Of a DNA stretch of 64,000 nucleotides, positions 57,266 to 64,000 are shown in pieces. Made by a program: the position numbers and the translations under genes. Each line of letters begins with the position of its first letter. Position 1 is the stretch's first letter. The notes below the pieces were generated by a model, which saw nothing but the letters and a program-made list of their open reading frames with translations, was not told where the DNA came from and searched no databases. Source of the DNA: Ariolimax columbianus (lineage: Eukaryota > Mollusca > Gastropoda > Stylommatophora > Arionidae); the NCBI GenBank assembly GCA_036924085.1, contig JAVGWX010000004.1, positions 13,824,454 through 13,888,453 of the forward strand, given 5' to 3'.

Positions 57266-57764
57266 TGGACTTGTGACTTTTTTGTTAACACGTTTTTCGT
57301 TGTGCGTCATTGTCTGCTGATTCGCCCGTCAGACTACCATTGCTTTTACTATTCTTAGTGCATGCCTTGTTATACTGTAAGTGTTGTTTCATTGGATGTA
57401 CTTTATCAACTGTCACTCCTCGGTGCAAATGTGTATTGGAGGCTGTCGTATTTTCTACCACAAGCCAGTTAAGCTCATTCTGACTGACATTGAAATAACG
57501 TGTTATTTGTCACGACACGAGCAGTCCTTGCAAACAAACGAAACAGAAAAGAAATACTTTAACAGAACACTAGTAACGTTTGATGTAAGTGAACAAGATA
57601 ACCAAACTGTTTTCTCTTCATTAAACGTTATTATTCCGTGGTTTTGTTCAACGTGGAACATCGATATCTGATCCAGAACATTTTCATCAGTTCTTCCTAT
57701 GAAGTTTTACTTCGCCTACATATTCCACTTTTTTTTTTCAGTTCTTCTCAGGAAGTATTATTTT
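57266..57764. other. No recognised feature
   Basis: Unique-looking; a 96-codon open stretch at 57381-57671 has no recognisable domain. Confidence 0.5.
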
Positions 57765-58330
57765 TTCACCTACATATTTCCTTGTTCTCACTTCACCTAC
57801 ATATTTCCCTGTTCTCACTTCACCTACATATTTCCCTGTTCTCACTTCACCTACATATTTCCATGTTCTCACTTCACCTACATATTTCCCTGTTCTCACT
57901 TCACCTACATATTTCCCTGTCCTCACTTCACCTACATATTTCCCTGTTCTCACTTCACCTACATATTTCCCTGTTCTCACTTCACCTACATATTTCCCTG
58001 TTCTCACTTCACCTACATATTTCCCTGTCTTCACTTCACCTACATATTTCCCTGTTCTCACTTCACCTACATATTTCCCTGTTCTCACTTCACCTACATA
58101 TTTCACTGTTTTCCACTTCACCTACATATTTCCCTGTCTACACTTCACCTACACATTACACTGTTCTCCACTTCACCTACACATTTCCCTGTCCTCACTT
58201 CACCTACATATGTCTCTGTCCTTACTTCACTTACATATTTCACTGTTTTCCACTTCACCTATATATTTTCCTGTCCTCACTTCACCTACATTTTTCACTG
58301 TTTTCCACTTCACCTACATATTTTACGTTT
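57765..58330. repeat. 27-bp minisatellite, about 21 copies
   Basis: Units contain CTTCACCTACATATTTCCCT then GTTCTCA. The last seven units have extra bases and substitutions. The period of 27 leaves both strands open (false 257-, 221- and 127-codon frames). Confidence 0.95.
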
Positions 58331-58382
58331 CATCTTCAAGCTCTCTCAAACGAAAATCTGGTGAATAATTTTAAAATGTCAC

Positions 58383-58404
58383 GGGGGGGGGGGGGGGGGG
58401 GGGG
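58383..58404. repeat. Homopolymer run of 22 G
   Basis: A pure G run on the plus strand just after the 27-bp array. Confidence 0.97.
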
Positions 58405-59160
58405 AGGATAACTAACGATAAGCAATCGTTGCACAATACAATTAATTAAATATTTCCGGAAGAGTAATAATGCCAAGTAAAGTAAAGAAACGATTAGATT
58501 GGACAGCATAAAAATAACACAGCGAATAGAAAGAAATGGAAATTATATCGAAAGAAAGAAAAGGATTTTCATCATCTGTGATGTTGTCAACTAGTTTAGA
58601 AATCCGCAGAACAATGTACGTATTTGAGATCACAAGATCGGTGTCTGCCAATGAAATGACAGAGTTCAGTCTATATTTAATCTTGATTTTACATCTTCTC
58701 CTTTTAATAACAGTTATAGCGGTCGAAAATGATTAAACCAACAAGTGGTCTTTACCAGACATATAGCGATGTATGTTTATATACTTCACGTTACTGCACG
58801 TGGCTCAGGTGCTACATAATTTTGTCTAAATACACAAAGACTGCCTTCAACGAATGTTGCAAACTAAATTTTTCTTTTTCATTTTATCCGCGGCATCGCA
58901 GAGCCGAGATCTGCACATGTAGTATTTATGTTCATTATGTTCTTGAGTATAAATATCTACCTGTGAGAAAGCTGTGTTCACTGCCTGTTGACAATTATTT
59001 ACCTGGTCTCGGAGTATCGATTCCATGTGCTCGACCTAACTCACTTAACATCTCTTAACTGTTAAACTTATCCAGCCTTCTTCTTCTCCTCTTGACTTCA
59101 GCAGTATATTTTATTGTCGTATTGAATTCGTTTCACAATGTAAAACGTTATTGTAGTACT
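58405..59160. other. No recognised feature
   Basis: Open frames of up to 109 codons (58729-59058) carry no known domain. No splice-supported exon. Confidence 0.5.
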
Positions 59161-59164
59161 GGCA

Positions 59165-59620
59165 GAGTTGCACATATTACATTGTTGTTGTCGTACTTAG
59201 TTCCACATTACATTGTTATTGTTGTACTTAGTTCCACATTACATTGTTATTGTTGTACTTAGTTCCACATTACATTGTTATTGTTGTACTTAGTTCCACA
59301 TTACATTGTTATTGTTGTACTTAGTTCCACATTACATTGTTATTGTTGTACTTAGTTCCACATTACATTGTTATTGTTGTACTTAGTTCCACATTACATT
59401 GTTATTGTTGTACTTAGTTCCACATTACATTGTTATTGTTGTACTTAGTTCCACATTACATTGTTATTGTTGTACTTAGTTCCACATTACATTGTTATTG
59501 TCGTACTTAGTTCCACATTAAATTGTTATTGTCGTACCGACTTAGTTCCACATTACATTGTTGTTGTCGTACTTAGTTTCACATTACATTGTTATTGTTG
59601 TACCGGCTTTGTTCAATCGT
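59165..59620. repeat. 31-bp minisatellite, about 14 copies
   Basis: Units contain TTAGTTCCACATTACATTGT then TATTGTTGTAC. The left block of about ten units is almost identical; units near 59500-59620 drift in sequence and length. Confidence 0.95.
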
Positions 59621-60975
59621 ATATCTTTGTTGCCGTTTTGAATTAGTTCTGCATCATATTTTTAAGAGATATTTCTGTATTGATTTAGTTGCATTGTATA
59701 CTATTATGTATTGCCTTGTTGTAAAAGTTCAACATTACGAGCTGTATCAAATTTATCGTCACATCAGGTTATTTCTACTATATATTCAGCCTTTCTCTCA
59801 CTGACTTAGTTGAACAGTTTTATTGTATGGTCTCATTTATTGTAGTTAAAATTTATTTTCACATTTTTTAAAAATTGAGTTAGTTCAACTGTTAATTCTT
59901 TTTTTCACGGTATCATTGTGTTAATTCAACGTTATATCCTTATCTTACTCATTTGTTTCAAAGCTATATATTTATCTCACTGTGTTAGTTCAACGTTTTA
60001 TTTTTATTTTGTTGACTTAGTTAAACGTTATATCCTTACCTCACTGACTTAGTTAAACGTAATATCCTTATCTCACTGAATTAGTTAAACGTTATATCCT
60101 TACCTCACTGACTTAGTTAAACGTTATATCCTTATCTCACTGACTTAGTTAAACGTTATATCCTTATCTCACTGACTTAGTTAAACGTTATATCCTTATC
60201 TCACTGACTTAGTTAAACGTTATATCCTTATCTCACTGACTTAGTTAAACGTAATATCCTTATCTCACTGAATTAGTTAAACGTTATATCCTTACCTCAC
60301 TGACTTAGTTAAACGTTATATCCTTATCTCACTGACTTAGTTAAACGTTATATCCTTATCTCACTGACTTAGTTAAACGTTATATCCTTATCTCACTGAA
60401 TTAGTTAAACGTTATATCCTTATCTCACTGAATTAGTTAAACGTTATATCCTTATCTCACTGAATTAGTTAAACGTTATATCCTTACCTCACTGACTTAG
60501 TTAAACGTTATATCCTTATCTCACTGACTTAGTTAAACGTTATATCCTTATCTCACTGACTTAGTTAAACGTTATATCCTTATCTCACTGACTTAGTTAA
60601 ACGTAATATCCTTATCTCACTGAATTAGTTAAACGTTATATCCTTACCTCACTGACTTAGTTAAACGTTATATCCTTATCTCACTGACTTAGTTAAACGT
60701 TATATCCTTATCTCACTGACTTAGTTAAACGTTATATCCTTATCTCACTGACTTAGTTAAACGTAATATCCTTATCTCACTGAATTAGTTAAACGTTATA
60801 TCCTTACCTCACTGACTTAGTTAAACGTTATATCATTATCTCACTGACTTAGTTAAACGTTATATCCTTATCTCACTGACTTAGTTAAACGTAATATCCT
60901 TATCTCACTGAATTAGTTAAACGTTATATCCTTACCTCACTGACTTAGTTAAACGTTATATCCTTATCTCACTGA
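59621..60975. repeat. 32-bp minisatellite, about 31 good copies plus decayed edge
   Basis: From about 59990 units are TTAGTTAAACGTTATATCCT then TATCTCACTGAC. Variants GTAATATCC followed by GAATTAG and CCTTACCTC mark a repeating block at about 60058, 60250, 60602, 60762 and 60890, spacings of 6, 11, 5 and 4 units. The stretch 59621-59990 holds heavily decayed units (TTAGTTCAAC, TCAACGTTATATCCTTATC) that link this array to the 31-bp one. Confidence 0.94.
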
Positions 60976-61419
60976 TCAACGTTATGTGCTTTATGTACAT
61001 CTAGGCTCGTTCTTATTGCAGCAGTTACAAGTTGTGGCTTAGATGTAATGGATGCTGAACAGACATTAATCAAGATTAAACGATATTTGATAAATATAAC
61101 AAAATGCGACGCCAAACTGACACATAATGTAGTGACAATGAAAGAAATTACAAGAATCTTAACTCGTTGAGTCGACAATGCCTGGTAGTTCTAACGAGGT
61201 TATACAGATTAGTGGTGCAAGGTGTGACACCACGTGTATAAAGAGGTTTGTTGGGTTGGGATTTGGGTTATTGCTGGCAACGCAAACAAAATAAATAAAG
61301 GTCTGTATCTTGACAGACACTACTAGCTCACCTCTAGGAAATCCATTAGCACATAAACTTGGGCTCTAACTGATACTGAAAGGCAGGTCGGAGCCAGAGG
61401 TTGAGGTGGTATCTTAGAG
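60976..61419. other. No recognised feature
   Basis: A 69-codon minus frame (60969-61178) has no known domain. Nothing else supported. Confidence 0.55.
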
Positions 61420-62075
61420 TGTGATAACAATAGACGGGACTAAGAGATAGTAGCTTGAAGTGTGATAACGCTAGATGGGACTGAGAGAGTGTAGCTTGGG
61501 GCGTGATAACGCTAGACAGAACTGAGAGAGTGTAGCTTGGGGCGTGATAACGCTAGATGGGACTGAGAGAGTGTAGCGTGGGGCGTGATAACGCTAGATA
61601 GAACTGAGAGAGTGTAGCTTGGAGCGTGATAACGTAGACGGAACTGAGAGAGTGTAGCTTGGGGCGTGATAACGCTAGATAGAACTGAGAGAGTGTAGCT
61701 TGGGGCATGATAACGCTAGATAGAACTGAGAGAGTGTAGCTTGGGGCATGATAACGCTAGATAGAACTGAGATAGTGTAGCTTGGGGCGTGATAACGATA
61801 GACGGAACTGGGAGAGTGTAGCGTGGGGCGTGATAACACTAGATATAACTGAGAGAGTGTAGCTTGGAGAGTGATAACGTAGACGGAACTGAGAGAGTGT
61901 AGCTTGGGGCATGATAACGCTAGATAGAACTGAGAGAGTGTAGCTTGGGGCGAGATAACGCTAGACGGAACTGAGAGAGTAGCTTGGGGCGTGATAACGC
62001 CAGACGAAACTGGGAGAGTGTAGCTTGGGGCGTGATAACGCTAGACGAGACTGAGAGAGTGTAGTTTATGGAGAA
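61420..62075. repeat. 41-bp minisatellite, about 16 copies
   Basis: Units contain CTGAGAGAGTGTAGCTTGGG then GCGTGATAACGCTAGACGGAA; single-base gaps at several sites (AACGTAGACG). Interrupted patterns suggest duplicated blocks of two to four units. Confidence 0.94.
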
Positions 62076-62099
62076 CTGTATGAAGCCCTCCCAGTCATA

Positions 62100-62450
62100 A
62101 CCAAGTTAAATGAGCGCATGAGCTGCAGTGGGTCAGCGACCCATGGCTGACTGCTAGCGTCAGGGCCAGCGAACCAGAGCTGCCAAGACCCTTCTACACC
62201 TCCACGCGGTGATCCTGGATAACAGGCTGCAGCAGGGCAGACTGGCTAAGAAGAGGGAATGCTAACCCGGTACTCAATAAATGCTTACTGAAGTCGGATG
62301 TGTTGGACCGAAAGGTGCAAATATCGCAGTCAAGCTGTAAACTACGACACAACGCATTCCGTTTTCTGGACTACATTCTGCTACTTAAGCCCTTTCAAGG
62401 TTTGGTAGCGGGAGATTGAGAACGAACGAAGTCAAGCCAAGCCAAGCCAT
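62100..62450 (+). repeat. Interspersed repeat family R1, copy 7 (longest)
   Basis: Reads GCATGAGCTGCAGTGGGTCA, CTGACTGCTAGCGTCAGGGC, CTTCTACACCTCCACGCGGT, AGGCTGCAGCAGGGCAGACT, GAAGTCGGATGTGTTGGACC, TCAAGCTGTAAACTACGACA and CGGGAGATTGAGAACGAACG, then a CAAGC-type tandem tail. It serves as the reference for the other copies. A LINE relic begins at its end. Confidence 0.88.
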
Positions 62451-63540
62451 AACCAAGTTAAATAAGATCGTGTGCTTATCTAGCCCTCTGTTGGACCGTA
62501 TGTGCAGGCCTTCCATCTTGATGCTACATTCCTCTGCCACTGTCGCACATATTAGATCCATGACGGATGGGAAACGGTTAAATCTGCGGCGTCTACAGTC
62601 CATCACTGAGATTAAAGAAACAGCCATCTTAGATCGTCTTTCTGCCGATGATTGCACCATTAACAGTTGTTTAGAACAAGTCATGCAAACCAACATGGAT
62701 GTTTTGACATCTTAAGCTCAACACTTGAAACTGTATGTACTAGCTTTGGTCTTACCGTCAACACGATGGACACGGAAGTAATGTTTCAACCGGCTATATG
62801 TAAGTCTTACCAAGCGTGACTGTGGAGGGTTAATATCTGAAAGTAGTTGATAGATCAATCTTCCTAGGCAACATCCTCAAAAGGGAAGGTAATATGAACC
62901 CTAGGTACATCAAGACAAGCAAGTGCTGCATTGTGAGACTACAAACACATTTTGTGGACAACAAAGAGACATCGTTTCAATCAAAGTTCATCATCCTGTT
63001 AGTGACAACCACTCTTCTATGCGCCTACTAAACGTGGGCATCTTTAGAAGACACGTCACGAAACTCAATAAACTCGCCATGACCTGTCAGCGGGGACAGG
63101 ATAAAGTCCCAGACTTTGAAGTCCACAACAAGACAAGACTGTCGAACATCTTAAACGGTGCTGCAGAGAGCCCAAATCAAATGGGCTAGGCATTTTGTTG
63201 GCAATGCCCTATAAACGCGTAAAGTAAACTTAGAACAGCTACAGGACAGAAGAAATTTTACAAAGGCTCAGTGAAAGTGTATCTGAAAAATATCAACATT
63301 GATAGTAACTCCAAACCGCTTTGTTGGCGCACTGGTTACACACACAGTGTCCCTTTCGTACAGTGGATTATAATCGGTGAAGCTCTGAGAAAGTGCACTG
63401 TCCAAAACGCACATAATGTGCAACAGTCCAAATACGGAAACCGCGCATCTGTGTTCCACTTGTGGTATGACCTGCCGTGTTTGGATATGCCATAACATAT
63501 CACGGAACATCTTTTGTCGCCATCTTCACTTCCAATGGGC
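62440..63540 (+). mobile_element. LINE RT relic (palm end, thumb and tail)
   Basis: In changing frames: KLNKIVCLSSPLLDRMCRPS, ITEIKETAILDRLSADDCTI, NSCLEQVMQTNMDVL (RT catalytic A-D-D kept), then MFQPAI-like text, later KLNKLAMTCQRGQDKVPDFE, LKNINIDSN and FHLWYDLPCLDMP. This follows the family order 'FADDC.L.....MQ..MD', 'MFQPAPGKPY', 'W.D.VPD.EVL', 'GQKKRFKD.LK..LK..NI', and a C-terminal Cys/His segment now damaged. Many stops. Confidence 0.8.
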
Positions 63541-64000
63541 AACTTTTATTGATATTATTATCGAATGACATATTTAATGCTACATATTTCACACCGGGTA
63601 AGGACACATAGTGTGGGACTCAGCTCCTAGTATCGGAGACTGCTTTTATTTTGTAACCCCTAGAACTAAAGAAAGAGCGGAGACCCAACTACTTTTATAG
63701 GACATCACTCAAATAAGATATACCAGAGAGCCGATACTAACTAGGCTGCTTGGATAGACTTATTCGAAGTCTCGTCATTTAATCTTGAAAAATGTGAAAA
63801 TGATCAAATATGGCCGTCATGAAGAAAACAAACTATTGGTGTTGCGATACAAAATACCGATCCTATATCAGGCCTACCTGCATTGACCGATTATGTACCT
63901 GTCTGTTTTCTCTATAACTTTTTAACTTCAGATCCGTCCACTTTATTCTGCTTTCTTTGAATATTTTGGCTTCAATGTTTTACACTGTCATGAAATTTTT
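63541..64000. other. No recognised feature
   Basis: Unique-looking AT-rich DNA to the window end. Confidence 0.6.

Noticed and set aside
57638..58411. 257-, 221- and 127-codon frames on both strands
   Set aside because: 27-bp minisatellite; the third frame is on the opposite strand, as expected for such repeats.

Overview
The window is a piece of animal nuclear DNA, AT-rich and dominated by repeats. Spliced exons with GT-AG borders, a Buttonhead/Sp zinc-finger gene, APE/RT non-LTR retrotransposons, tRNA-like SINEs and very many minisatellites fit an invertebrate. A lophotrochozoan, probably a mollusc, is my inference from the element mix; no single sequence proves it. Nothing suggests bacteria, plasmid or virus.

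Only two host genes can be supported, both on the minus strand. (1) One 197-bp exon (1273-1469) encodes the active-site part of a nucleoredoxin/tryparedoxin-type thioredoxin-fold protein with a WCSPC motif. (2) Two exons (53800-54168 and 46492-47472) of an Sp6-9-type (Sp8/Sp9-like) transcription factor carry the conserved N-terminal box, Btd box and three C2H2 fingers. They are separated by a 6.3-kb intron packed with tandem arrays, SINE pieces and a dead DDE transposase. The first coding exon was not found.

Nearly everything else is decayed mobile DNA and tandem repeats. I can read about 20 non-LTR retrotransposon relics by eye: CR1/L2-like 3' ends with a TTAAG-type tail, RTE-like and other APE-RT relics, and three RNase-H-bearing relics. 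There is also a hAT-like C-terminal relic, a DDE transposase relic, a tRNA-derived SINE family and a seven-copy interspersed family called R1 here. All are broken by stops, frameshifts or truncation; none looks active.

About 30 tandem arrays (units 3-55 bp) occupy roughly 19 kb, near 30% of the window by my own summation. The largest, 35255-40005, has about 120 copies of a 39-bp unit with an 898-bp higher-order duplication. Many long open frames are artefacts of units whose length is divisible by three.

The most interesting pattern is that several minisatellites sit inside, or exactly at the edge of, recognisable mobile-element copies. For R1 (41 kb against 62 kb) a single-copy unit in one copy is a 12-fold array in the other. 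One small array has formed over the last codons and the stop codon of the Sp gene. The window reads as a catalogue of minisatellite birth, homogenisation and decay.
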